A stretch of 64,000 nucleotides of DNA from Caprimulgus europaeus (Eukaryota > Chordata > Aves > Caprimulgiformes > Caprimulgidae): NCBI GenBank assembly GCA_907165065.1, contig OU015526.1:71199723-71263722 (forward strand), written 5' to 3'. A program made the position numbers and the translations under genes. Positions 1 through 12,700 of the stretch are shown here, in pieces; position 1 is the first letter of the stretch, and each line of letters starts with the position of its first letter. The notes under the pieces are model-generated. The model saw only the letters and a program-made list of their open reading frames with translations, searched no databases and was not told where the DNA came from.

Positions 1-3000
1 TGAGAATTCTCATGAATCCATATTATATTTGTTCATACAAAGAAACTTACACACTTCCCCAACCCTTCAACTAACTAAACTGACAAGGCTCCTATATGCA
101 AAACAACTGGACTGTATGATGTTTTCTTTGATAAATGCATCTTATTTTTAGAGCTATAATAATACATAAAATATTTATAGTCATCTTGGTAAGGATTTGT
201 TTGAATGCAAAAAAAACAAAGGTAGAAAAGCTTGTGAAAAAGGTGTTTCTACAGTGATGTAGTGTACAGTAAAAATCCATATTCCTCCATATGTTTTACA
301 AACAAGTCTTCATTTAAATTTACTATGGTGAATTTTCTTTAGAGGTAAAGACCACACAGTCTTTATTTATGTAGTGCTTGGTTATTATTTATTTTTTAAT
401 GTAAGTTACCTCGAAGGATTTGCTTTCATATATTACTGTCATGTACAAAATTGTACTTGCATTGATAAGAATAGTGAAATATTCTCCAATCAATTTGCAA
501 ACTCTAGAGTCAGACTATAAATAGGTAGTTTAAGATGTAGCTGCTATCTAAAAATATTCCGTAGTGTGAGAAACCACTACAACACAGTCACAGAAAGGAG
601 AAAAGGCAGCAACATGGAGCAGCATGTATGTAAATTATTTCTTTCTTTGTGTCTTTCAGGTCCCAAATGCTTCAATTTTTCCCCTTTTCCTACATGAGAT
701 CTGCTTTTGTTTGGGTGCCAATTGTATTATGATTTTTGTGTCCTCCATTTGTTGTCTTCTCAAGCAACTCTTCTGAATAGAAACACCATGAGACAACCAC
801 ATGTGGCTACTAGAAAATTTTTGGGAAGTGGGGGCAGTGCACATGTGCTAGCAAATTTCTACTAAATCTTCATCAATCTGCTATCTCTTTTCAGTCTAAT
901 GCCATAAGCATTCTAAAAGCCTTTCTTCATAACACTATTGAAGTGCTACATAGGCCTTTTCTTAATAGGAAACAGCACAATGTTAACTCTTTTGCTTTTC
1001 TTCCTCTGCTCACCTTAGTTGCCTTTTCCTGTTTAATGCAAGAAACCAGTGAAGGAAAATGATATGGTAAGTCCTACCTAGACCTCCCAAATAGATAAAG
1101 CATTGGTAAGTCCCTCTCCATCCTTCAAATGCACTGATTTTATGGATAGATGTGAGATATGAGGTTTCTAAGGAGCGTGAGGAAGATATGCATTTTCTTC
1201 ACAGTTCTTGAGGGTGTTACTTTGAAAATTGTGTTTCTGTCCAAGCTTTCTAGTAAAAGACGGTGCTGGTGAGGGGCAGAGGAAATTGAGTTTTAGACCA
1301 GACCTTGGCAAAGGACTGAGATTCTGGTGAATTTGGTTAGAGCATGTTGTATGTTAGTAACAAAGACAGTTTTCTCTGCTGTGCCTACAGTTTTTATTTA
1401 ATCTTATTTTATGCAGAACTTTAGTCTATGCTCTTTTACATCGACAAAAAAAGTAAATAACAAAGGAAAGGTCATTAAAATGGAAGAAATAAAAATGATC
1501 AATAAAATATAAGAAGAACAAATATCTTAAAAATTAAGTAAAAAATGTAGTGGAAAGTGGGGAGAGAGAAAGAGATAGTAACTGTATCAAGTATAGGGGG
1601 GAAAAAAAAACCCTCAAAAAAAGCATCCCGTTGCTGCTGTCATACCCTGTGCATGGGAGTGAAGAGTAACAAAAAAATCCTCTTCAGAAGTGCTCAAATT
1701 TTGTTTTATTATTTTAAAACATTTTTTGTTTTGCTTCTAAATAATAACCCTTTACAAGGAATGCTTTCCAGCCACAGATCTCAAGGTACTTAAAATAGAC
1801 ATTATTTTTTCCTTTCTATATATAGGCAACCTGAGAAGCAAGGAAGTAACAATACTCTTCTGTAGTGTCAGTGCTGGAACCAAGAAAACAATCAAACTGC
1901 ATAATCTGGGAAACATATTTCTACTGAAAAACAAAGTTGTTTTCAACTTCAGTTGTGTTGCTTTGGAGGGTTCAAGTCATTGGCTTACTGTTATTTGAAA
2001 GTAATTGTGTATTTAATAGATTAACTTCAGAAAACACTGACTGCTAGGAAAAATTAAGTAGGTTTTTTTAGAGTCTATTGGATGGCTGCCAAGATATTTG
2101 GCATCAATAAGCATTTTAAATTTTTGTTTGATATGTCTTTGGCAGATGACAAGCAATAGGAATAGTTGACTTGGATCCAGCAAAACTTTAAAATTAGTGT
2201 AATTGATTTGCTTCAATAATAACAATAAATTAATGCCTTTAAAAAAAATTCTTAAGTACTCATGATGTCCCCTGTTTCCTAGTGGATGAATGTTGCCCAA
2301 ACTATTGCTTGATCAGGAATGTCAATGCAGAAGGTAGATCGGCTGATTAGAACTTTAAACTAGGAAAGCATATCTGAGAATTAACGGATGGCATTTGAGA
2401 ACACTATTCATGCTATAGAGGACCAATACAACATCTACCATAACAAAGCTAAGTGAATTAAGAATGAAAATATAAATAATAATACATCAGTAACACAAAA
2501 ATTGGTAATTTTTTGTCCCTTCAGACAATGAAACTAATTATTGAAACAAAAATCAAATGTAAAATAGACTAAAATAGTCTTATAAATATATAACTATTTG
2601 TATATATTTTCTTTAAATTACAATTATAAATTATAAGCAAGACAGAATCAGAACTAACTGTTAGTTTAACTAGATATAGTAGCTAGTGCACAGTGTATGA
2701 AGCCAGCTAGCAGATAAAATTTGGAGGAAATCTTAGAGAGAAAGTGTTCAAGAAAGGAAGGCCAAAAAAAATTTACTCTGTTCTTCAGTTCTAATGAGGT
2801 TTGGTTAAAACTCAAGAGAATCAGTTAAATGGCTGACTGATAAGGTATAATTTATGGAGGGTAAAAATCTCTCTGTCTCATAGTTAATCGAATTCAGACT
2901 GTAAGGCTCTTACCATACGACCAATAATTCGGCATAGAACTGGTTCAGCTTTGTTCTCTACAAATTCACTACTTCCTCTTCTGCTCAAAGCAAGGCTGGA

Positions 3001-6000
3001 GTTCCCTGAGGCATGTGTTTCAATCATACTGCTCAGACCCTCTGCATTTTGGGGTACACAAGCAGAGGGACTAAGGGAGGGAGGCACTTCTCATTGGTAC
3101 ACCAATGAAGGAGAAAGAGAAGAGAAGGAGAATGGTAGGGTCGGGACCATCTAAGAGAGTTTTATGGAACACAACATAATGTGCTAGCTTGACCCATCGT
3201 CTTTCAGTAATACAGTATCCTCAGCTGAAGAAAAAGGAAGAAATATTCAAAGCCACCATTTGGGAACCTGGAAGGTTTTTAGATAGACTCAGCCAACCGC
3301 TTTGGTTACACATCTATGTTTGCCTGTGGAACAAAGAGAAGCCAGTTCCCATTCAAACTTGTAGTGATGTACCAAGGAGAACTGAAGGACCTGAGTTGAG
3401 AGGGTCTCACTTGAACAAGCTGGAGTTGGATACCTCCTTACACGTTTCATTATTTCTTCCTGCTGAGAAACTCTTTTGGATCAATCACTGCCTATAATTA
3501 AGTAAGATTACCTCTTTATTCTGAGTCAATAGAGCATCTGCAAAATTAAGGTATTATATACTGTAGTTAGCTAGGCATAATAATGACTTTTTTATTGTCT
3601 TCTACTCGGGTGTTAGATTTGTAAACAAAAAAAATAAGTACCTGCTTATCATGCTATGTGATTTTTCTCTTCATTTCCCCTTTTATTCCCCCACACTTCC
3701 TTGAAGGGATTATGTATCCCTTAAAGCCAACAGAAACCTCTTTTATTGATGAGTTATTTCCTGTAATATAAGAATTCACTTTAAATAGCACCACCTATTA
3801 ATAAAGGAATATATATAAAGTCCCTAGTGCCTCTGCAGTCAGTGGAAGAGCTACCAGTGGGTTCTTGAACAAGTTCTGTGTTTATTTTTTATCCTGAAAT
3901 TAAGTCTCTGCAAAGTCTGAAATCAGTCTACTGAACCTAAGCAGGTAAACAAGTGCATTTCATTCCCTTCTGTGTACAGATTTACAGTTTACAGATGTGC
4001 AGATTTGAAAACCAGAAAACACTTTGGGTATATAACCTAGGCCATAAAATTTCACACAGTTATTGATGCATGAAAGTTGTACTTACATAGAAGCATATAT
4101 AGTAATATAAAAACACCAAATAATGTGCAATTCCCTGGTGACTTGATCCTTATGGACTAGATATTCATTGACCTATTTCAAGGCTGAAACTTGTTCATTT
4201 TACTTTGCAGACCTGAAGTGTTGCATTATTTATAAAATACTTAAAAAATTGTCAATATCCTTTACCCTGGAATATGTATAGCAGTCTTTTGTATGAAAAG
4301 ATTTAACTCCTGACTTGATGGTTTTTATTATTTTCATGAGTCATTTTGACAAGTGGATTGTTCTTAAGTGGGCTGGCCTATTTCTTTTTTCATACTGAGG
4401 GTAAAAATTACACAAAGGTATTTTGAATTTGCCTGAAGATCTCCTTCCTAATTTTTAATACAGAATCATGAATATTTGCTTTCAGTATCATACCTTTCAC
4501 TATTACCCATCTAAGGTGTAAGCTAATGTATGCTTGTTCTGTTTAGTTCAAACTCTTGAAAGCATAACAAGGTTGGTAGTAATTTTTCTCAAGAATAGCA
4601 TACAGAAACTTTTATTATACTTAGAAATATAGCAAAATACAATTCACCAAACAATTAAATTGAACCAAAAGATTTTTTATTAAAAGTACACAACTTTAGT
4701 GAGCTTGATCTGTCATCACTATTTTTCTTTATCTGTTTTCCAAGACCCATCTTGAGGTTTCTACATATCAAGTTTACAGAAAAGCTTAAGGGAGAAACAC
4801 AATTATTTATTTATAGGAAAAACACACCTGTTTTACACTCATGTTCAATTCCAAAAGGAACAGCACCATTCCCAGCACCAAGAAGTAATAGACATCTCAA
4901 TATATGTTTTAATGAGAACAACTTCCAATATTCAATTGCACCAGAAGATGGCAATAGTAATTTCTAGTAATCAATAGCAATAATAATTTCACTAAAGTCT
5001 GCTGTGGGAGTTCATGAGGAAGGGAGCTTTCAAGATGGTTTCATACTTTTTATCCTATCTTGTATTTGTTTTTGTTTTTTTAGCTTCAATATAAACCTGA
5101 AATATAGAGCTAAAAGTTTGGGTTAAATAAATATATTCAAGTTAATTTGTATCTATTCAGTTTTTAAAGGCATAAGGAAATAGAGTATCTGGAAACTGAA
5201 CTACTTAATATTAACTTCAGGTATATTCTGCTTCCATTGCTGGTATGTCAGCTATATCATTTTGCTTTTATTTTACTCTTCCTTATTTTGAGGAAAGGCA
5301 TGTAACCAAAGTGTACTTCAAGACAAATGTGAAACTCTACGTGACATAATGAGGTTATTAGAACATGTAAAACCACAGCAAATTTCAACCGTTTTATCAG
5401 TCCATCAAAGAGCTTGTGAAAGAGTGTCTTGATATTTCAAAAATTGTTCATAAATTCTACTGCATTTGCTGCGATTTCCTATCAAGCCTTTGCTGGATGG
5501 TTGTTTCTCACATGCTGGAGCAAGAACTGTACAGCATAACTTTTTAATGCCCAGAAAATGTAACTAGGCATGAGATGTCTGTGTCTGCAACCTTGTGGCT
5601 CCATTTGCATTGAGGCTGCTCACACTGAACTCCATCACCCTCTTGCAGAGAGGACGCTAATGCTTCTTCGCAACCGTCTTGACCCTAAAATCCAAAACTG
5701 GTTAGTCATGTCTGCCTAAAGACAACTAACTTGAATCTCTGCATTTATTCTCTCTTATGGGTATGTCAGTAATGGGATAGACTTCTTGTCTACCTTCTCT
5801 ATCACAGGCAGGTGCAAGCTGGTTTGCCTTTGCTAAAAGCTGATTGGTGGAGTGTGAGCACAGCCAATGTCTTGGCAAGTCCATGCTAACAAGTACAGAG
5901 ACAGGGCAGAGAGGCCTGGATTTGATGCCTTATGTAGCTTCTGGTCAGTTGAAAGTGCATCTAGGACTTATCTGTATCTACCCAGGTCTGAGGCTGTCCT

Positions 6001-7967
6001 TGCTGGCCTCCCCTTGCAGTGCTCTGAGTGCGTCAACACCATGGTTCAGGTATTCAGCATGGTGGGTAGCACATGGGGTCATTTGGTAACAAAAATCAGA
6101 CTGCAGAAGAGGCAGAAAGGTAAAGTAAAACAAAAGTCAGTCATGACATTTAAAACTTTATTTAAATTGTTTACAGATGTTTTGGGGAAGTTTGGGGTTT
6201 TTTTCTAAATTGTTTAACTAACGTTACAGACTATGTTGCTGAGGATTACTGCTTTGATCTGGGTTATGTATGAATAGGTGGTTTCTTTGTATCAACACTT
6301 CACTGAGCACGCCTGTAAATTAAGAATTCAAATATGTAAGCTCACAGCAGACTGTAAAATAAAGATGTTTTAGAATGTACTGTATCTTTCCACAGGGAAC
6401 TCACATAATCAAAGTAAAAGTGCTGATCCAACTATTTGACTTAAGAGTTGGGAAGGGAGAGAGAGTAGAGGTATGGGTATCTGAGTAAACTTTCAAATGG
6501 AAATAATATAGAAAAACTCTGTACCTTAAGGGCAGAACAGCTTTACTGTGTAAAATACTTTATTTGGTCTGTTATAGTTTTCTCTGCAGAACGAAAATAC
6601 CAGTGTCTGCTGGCTAAATGGAAAACAGTTGGATCATAAAAATATCAGATGAATCTATTTGGCAACCACTAATAATCCATACATATTTAAGTAATTTTTA
6701 TTTTTCTGGTATATACTGTCTGGAAATACAGCCTGATGCTTCCTTAGATCTCCTGAAAAGAATTCAGACCACCTCTGTAAAAATACATTACTTAGAACAG
6801 GTTCATTTTTATTAAGTTCTTTGAAGGTTTTTTTTATTTTTTCCTTCATTATGATTTTTGTGTTAGAAGAGTTCTATTTACTCATGGCTAGCACAGATGT
6901 TTATATTACCAGGAAAGCCCTAACTTCTGCTTTCCAGTGACCATCAAATTCTACTGAATCAGTAAACACGGAAAGCATTGTCAGTTTGTTTTGTATACTT
7001 GAAAATGGGAATATTTAATACTTGCCTCAGTCCTTTTTAGTACCAGAGAAAAAGGAAGTTGTTAAGGAATTTCTGATTGTTTAGAATGCTTAAAAGAGAA
7101 GAACAATCCAGACTGCATATTCTGAAATTCCCAGCTGCTTAAAATGAAATTTTTTGGTTCATTAAAGTCAACCAATACATAACTCATGACAATTATTCCT
7201 GTTAATGGAGTTACAGGAAACCTCTTCTGCAAGGTGATAGATTTGTATCTTTCTTACATAGTTCACATGCCCTCAGAGAAACCAAATCTTTGCTGAAATC
7301 TCTCTCTAATCTTTTTGCTTAGTATTGTTGTTCCCTAACAGGTACAAACTGTTTTGTGAGCTGTAGCTATCATTTTGCTTTTGTCTAGACAAATAAAAAG
7401 TTCAACACAGCAGAACCATGTCAGACACATTAAGTTCAGTGGCAAGATTGCTTTAAATTTCAATGGAGCTAGGGTGTTTTTCTTCTCTATAGAATTGTTT
7501 CATTTGATTTAAAAACTCTAAATGATTAATATATCTACTAAAAATAATTTGCCATATTTTTTTCTTTCTACTATAAGATTCTCTAGCAACTTGAAATCCT
7601 TTTCATAGAAATTGTTTCAGTGGTTGCAAGTAATCATGTTCATCACTTTTATCAGATGCTGTTTCTATAGCTCTTATCTTCACAAGTATTTTCTCTTTCA
7701 ATACAGGCTTTTGCTGAAAGCTGTAAATTTTATAATTAGAGAATATGTGCTAGAAAGCTCTAGACTTATGGGACATCTACATTAATTTTGGGATGCAGGA
7801 GAGATTTAATCCTTAAAGGAGAAACAATGTAAAAGTGTCAAACTGTCACACAGTTTGAAATCCCAGTGCTATGGCAATATGTTCATTTGTGGGCAACTTG
7901 CAAAAGTTGCTTGTTTTTTTAAGTCTCAAGCAGATTTTAGAAACAGCAACTCTACATCTGGATCTTT
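1..7967. other. Gene-free AT-rich DNA
   Basis: No supported gene or repeat family was recognised here. All open frames are short, lack splice or homology support and look like chance frames. Two slightly GC-richer patches (about 2880-3160 and 5600-6080) have no recognisable protein. It reads as intronic or intergenic bird DNA. Confidence 0.6.
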
Positions 7968-8848
7968 CTACAGTTAGAGTTTCCTAACGGAAACCAGTGA
8001 CGAGAGGTGTCCCTCAAGGGTTGGTATTTGGTCTGATGCTCTTCAACATCTTTGTTGGAGACATGGACAGTGGGACTTAGTGCACCCACAGCAAGTTCAC
8101 TGATGATACCAAGTTGAGTGGTGTGGTTGACACGCTGGAGGGATGGGATGCCATCCAGAAGGACCTTGACAGGCTTGAGAGGTGGGCCTGTGCTAACCTC
8201 ATGAAGTTCCATCAAGACCAAACGCAAGGTCATGAATCTGGGTCCGGGTAACCCCAAACATAAATACAGCCTGGGTGACGAGTGAATTGAGACCAGTTCC
8301 CAAGAGAAGGACATGGGAGTGGTGGTAGACAAGAAGCTCAACATGAGCCGGCACTGTGCATTCCCAGCCCAGAAGGCCAACTGTATCCTGGGCTGCATCA
8401 AGAGAAGTGTGACCAGCAAGTTGAGAGAGTTGATTCTCCTCCTCTACTTCCCTCTTGTGAGGCCCCATCTGGAGTACTCTTTCCAGTTCTGGAGCCCCCA
8501 GTACAAGAAAAACATGGACGAATTAGAACGAGTACAGAGGAGTCCATGAGGATGATCCGAGGGCTGGAGCACCTCTCCTATGAGGACAGGCTGAGAGAGT
8601 TGTTCAGCCTCTAGATGAGAGGGCTCTAGAGAGATCTTATAGCAGCCTTTCAGTACCTGAAGGGGTTACAAGAAAGCTGGGGAGGGAGAAAACTCCCCAT
8701 TTCATAATCACAGTTAATGATAGAACAAGGGGAAATGGCTTTAAACTGGAAGAAGGTAGGTTTAGATTAGATATTAGGAAGAAATTCTTCACTGTGAGGG
8801 TGGTGAGACACTGGAACAGGTTGCCCAAGGAAGTTGTGGATGCCCCCG
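7968..8848 (+). mobile_element. CR1 LINE, 3' part of ORF2 (interrupted by an LTR)
   Basis: This is a 5'-truncated CR1 non-LTR retrotransposon in plus orientation. The sequence follows the C-terminal part of the CR1 ORF2 reverse transcriptase: a stretch around 8060-8200 reads as the conserved segment before and after the Asp-Asp-containing region, and the open frame at 8313-8549 encodes the typical LNMSR...ILGCIKRS...LEY block. The frame is broken by several stops and indels, so the copy is old and inactive. Its 3' end continues at 9594-9745 after the solo LTR. The left border is approximate because the divergence is high. Identification rests on recognition of CR1 sequence, not on a search. 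Confidence 0.88.
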
Positions 8849-8977
8849 TGTGAGGAATTGCACTATAGACTTGTCTCAAAGATTGCTTGCAAGAACGGTC
8901 ACAAGACCATTGGGTTCTGGAAACCCCGACTTGTGAAGGCGCCCTGCCCATAAGACAATCTTTGAGACACGGGGTGA
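8849..8977 (+). repeat. Duplicated 5' part of U3
   Basis: This 129-bp segment begins like the LTR (TGTGAGGA) and ends with CTTTGAGACACGGGGTGA directly before the next TGTGAGGA at 8978. The provirus has a matching segment at 43438-43558 in the same position relative to its 3' LTR. The shared arrangement means the duplication is a trait of the family, not a local accident. Confidence 0.8.
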
Positions 8978-9187
8978 TGTGAGGAACTGCACTATTGACT
9001 TGTCTGAAAGATTGTTTGCAAGATCGTTTGCAAGATTGTTTTCACAAGATCACTGGGTTTTGGAAACCCCTACTTGTGAAGATACCCTGACCGTGGGCAG
9101 TCTTCTGCCAGGACATGTCCCTGCCACCAGTGCTGGGGGACACAAAGAGACGTACCATTGCTGTGGAAACCACAGCCCTCGAAGGGG

Positions 9188-9195
9188 TACTTAAG
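9188..9195 (+). promoter_or_regulatory. TATA-like motif of the solo LTR
   Basis: TACTTAAG lies mid-LTR, about 280 bp upstream of the polyadenylation signal, in a conserved block (GGGGTACTTAAGGA) that is kept in the proviral LTRs. This is the expected place for a core promoter, but the motif is weak and the start site is not shown. Confidence 0.4.
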
Positions 9196-9464
9196 GAGGA
9201 CCTGCATGGACAAGGGCAACAAGAAGAAAGGGAGCAGAAGAGAGACAGAGAGGACGACCGTCTGCCCGCCACACTGCACCGCACCACGAGGCACCACCAC
9301 TGGAACAAGCAAGAGAGACCTTCTCACCCCCTCTTCACCATCGCCTCGCCGCTGGACCCGTGGTGGTGACTATTCTTGCTGCCCTATCCCTACTCCTTGC
9401 TTGATTTCCATCTTTCTTTCCATTCTGTCCTATCGCTACCCTCTTTATTACTTTTTCTTTTTAT

Positions 9465-9470
9465 AATAAA
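9465..9470 (+). terminator. Polyadenylation signal AATAAA of the solo LTR
   Basis: AATAAA followed by a GT/T-rich stretch (TGGTGTTTCTGG) sits where the R region is expected to end. The same signal and context occur in both proviral LTRs. Confidence 0.65.
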
Positions 9471-9593
9471 TGGTGTTTCTGGAGTACAGCATTTGACCTC
9501 GTTTGCGTCTTAGTCTCGCTCTTGGGATCATATCGAAACCTTCCCCGACATCGGATCGGGTTATTTGAATGATCCCGACATCGGATTGGGACA

Positions 9594-9745
9594 CCCCACC
9601 CTGGAAGTGTTCAAGGCCAGGCTGGATGAGGCTTTGAGCAACCTGATCTAGTGGAAGGTGTCCCTGCTCATCCAGTTGAAACTGGATGATCTTTAAGGTC
9701 CCTTCCAACTCAGACCATTCTATGAGTCTATGAGTCTATGAGTAT
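9594..9745 (+). mobile_element. CR1 LINE 3' end
   Basis: The 3' untranslated end of the CR1 copy begun at 7968 resumes directly after the LTR: CCCTGGAAGTGTTCAAGGCC through CTTTAAGGTCCCTTCCAACT, ending in the short terminal repeat (TCTATGAG three times). This repeat marks the true CR1 3' terminus. Confidence 0.9.
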
Positions 9746-12700
9746 TGTCTAACTCTTCTGCTTGCTAGTGTTATTTTTACCAAATAACTTCTTAATTTTG
9801 ATCTCCAGTTCTGCTCATTTTTTTCTCGGAAGAAACTTTTTGTTGGTGTTAATTAAGAAGAGGGTGGTAGAGAAGTAACACCTGGCTTCATATACTTTTA
9901 TAAAATCATAATAATTAATGAAATTTTTATTTTCCTTTTTGAGTCCAAAACTTTGACATTTTTGCCTTTTTGAGTACAAAACTTTATGAAGAGTCAGGAT
10001 TTAAATTTTTATTTTGTGAGTGCAGTTGATGAGGTCTCCTGGGAGGATGAAAGGTATTTTTGGAAAACTTTACCATTCAAAGTATAACTTTGCAGCACTT
10101 CAGTAAGTGGGTGATTTTGCCATTGTTGGAGAAAATGTGGATGTCTTTTTCAAGAATTTATTCTATCTAGCATCACTTTGGTCCTTTCTCAGTTCTGTGT
10201 TAGTTGTTTTGTCCCTCCTTCACAAGCTAAGAAGTCTTCTGATTTTAAGAAGATTTACCGACTGCCTCATTTGAAAATATGTGGTCTATAGCCGTGTGTT
10301 ATTGGAACAATGCTGACAGCTACCCCACTCTGTCTCATGTCATTTCCTCTACCACAGGTCCACCAAGAAAAGGGTCAATAATGTGACCCATAGAACAAAA
10401 GGGTTTGGAAAGGAGGAAGAGATACCTACCATGCATCTACCAGTGGTTTTGGAGAAAGTAATATAGGGTGTATATCACTGGTTCCTGTGCTCCTGCCTTG
10501 TAACTGTAAACTAGAGGATACCTTGTGGGATACACAGATGTGACCTGTCCTGTTGTTATCCTCTCGCTGGCAGCACCTGACTTACACCTTTAAGGTTAAG
10601 GATAGGGAAGAAGAGGAAGAAAACAGGGAGCTGGCCAGAGAGCAGATCTACCAGCCATACCACAGCAGCAATATGGAAGCACAGCAGGCATATCGGGCTA
10701 GAAGTATGGAAGGTAGATTTATTTTGCCCATGGACACAAGATTTTTCTTCTAAGTGTACCTAAGTTGCTGCAGTCCTTTGGTTTGGGCTATATTCCAAGA
10801 CATTCAGGGTGCTTTTTTAAAAATTTGTGTCCCACTTTTTAGTTATTTTGCTCAGAATATAATTTTCTGTTTTGAAGCATCTGATTTTCTGTTTTGCTTT
10901 TGAAGGAAATTTTGCTATCCAAGATGTTCTCTCTAAACAACCGAAAAAGTGTTTCTAAACAAAAACCCCAACACATTTGTTTGATTGTAATCCATGCAAT
11001 TGTTGTTAGAGCTCAATAGCAGAATCTTCCTGCTTCCATAAAAGAGCTTTATCTTTGGATTTAAATGTAAACTTGATGCTCAGAGTTATTATTTCACATT
11101 TATCATAACTTCGGTGTACAATAAAAATTCCAATTCCTTAATGTACACTAATATCAGTGCAGTTCAGCTTACTTTTCTATTTGTTTCCCCTCTAAATTGT
11201 GGTTGAAATCTAGAAAGGGTTAAAATGGGGCAGTAGCATTTTGTAGAAAATTACCTAGCTGATTCTGTATTTACAGCCTTCATTAAACTGACAGGGGAAG
11301 CAGAATAGCCAGCAAATCAAACACAGGGTTGAAAATGTAAAAATTCTGGAGCATACTACCATAATTACTAAAGTACATCAGGTATTATTAGAATTTTGGT
11401 AGATGCCTCATATGACAACTATAGTAATGAGAACAGAAAATATACAAAATTAATTATTTTCATGACAAAAATAGTAATGAGGTGAGATTATACATTCAAT
11501 TTACAAAGTTCTCATTTCCTAATGGACTGGACCAGTAATCTTAGTACCTGAATTAAATCAGTAATAATAATTCCTCCTCTCTTCCCCCATCTGCTCTGAA
11601 TAGGGAAAACTTAATGGAAAGGCAAAAGGAATTCCACAATAAAAGTTGCCTTCAGGATTGCAGTCAAAACAGTGATTAAGTATTTTATTATATACTTTTA
11701 TCAATGCTCTAGAACACTACTGTTTCAGAGCTTGTGAATTAATCTTTTGAAGAGACCTTAAGAATTAACACTTTCCTGAATATGCATTACTTATGTCACA
11801 TAGAAAAAAAATAAGATTTGTTGTTTTTAGAAACACTATACTAGTGGTTTATTTTCCTAGAATAATAGTAGAAGAGTTTTCTTGTATATTAATATTTAAC
11901 AAAGTGATCAAATATTAATATTTGGCCTTAGTAGTATCTATCTATATTGTCAACTTATTGCTGGAGCAAAACTGAGGTTTTTAAAGTAATTGTCATCCAG
12001 TTAAAAATTATATTCCACAGCACTATACAAAATTCCAGAAATTAATTTGTCAATTAGTAGCACCCATATTTGGTTCCATGTCTGTCCTGAAATGTTCATT
12101 AAAACTGAAGTATCTATTTATTTTCTGTCACCAATAGCCATTAATTACAAATTACACCATCTCAGTGCTTTAGTGCTAGTAGTCAGTGGTACCTTCTTAA
12201 ACAATATGGACAGAAGACAGGAGAAATTGAGAGCTAATGCAGCTTTCTTATCAAACCTCATGAAATAACTACAGCCAATTTGTCTGTCTTTCTTGATACT
12301 TTCTCTGCTGCCTCTTCTCCACTTTCTCGGGAACAAGGGCCACAAGAGAAGCCAATTTAAGTCTTTCTCTGATTTTTCTGAAACTGGTATGAAGCTATGT
12401 TCCTTTACAAGTTAACTCTGTTAGCATCATCCCCATCCAATTCTTTCTACTCATTTTTTTTTCATTAAGTCCCTCTGATTAACACCAGCTTCCAACTATA
12501 AAAATAATATGTAAAATTTCTTAAGTTTTCCATTAGTCATTTAAATATGCTAATTCGTAGATAGATCCTTATTGCTGAGGTTTTTCTCTTAAATTCAGCA
12601 ACTCTTAGAAGTTGGAGACAAGGTTAATAGAAACAACCTTAAAAGACTAAGGTGCTCAGTCACACTGCTGAAGTAGTAGGTGGTAAAAAGTACTTTATCT

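Larger units (their letters stand above)
8849..9593 (+). mobile_element. Solo LTR with an extra upstream U3 piece, nested in CR1
   Basis: This solo LTR belongs to the same family as the provirus at 42836-49119, in the opposite orientation. The main LTR runs 8978-9593 (616 bp), starts TGTGAGGA and ends GGGACA. Immediately upstream lies a 129-bp partial copy of U3 (8849-8977), also starting TGTGAGGA. The whole block sits inside a CR1 element at a GATGCCCC site. The flanking bases CCCCG (8844-8848) and CCCCA (9594-9598) are a plausible but imperfect 5-bp target duplication. Compared with the proviral LTR it has many substitutions and small indels, so it is older. No internal retroviral sequence remains, consistent with LTR-LTR recombination. 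Confidence 0.85.

Noticed and set aside
7952-8468. Long minus-strand frames over the CR1
   Set aside because: Antisense shadows of the plus-strand CR1 ORF2.
11909-11924. 16-bp palindrome CAAATATTAATATTTG
   Set aside because: Expected by chance in AT-rich DNA of this length; no context.
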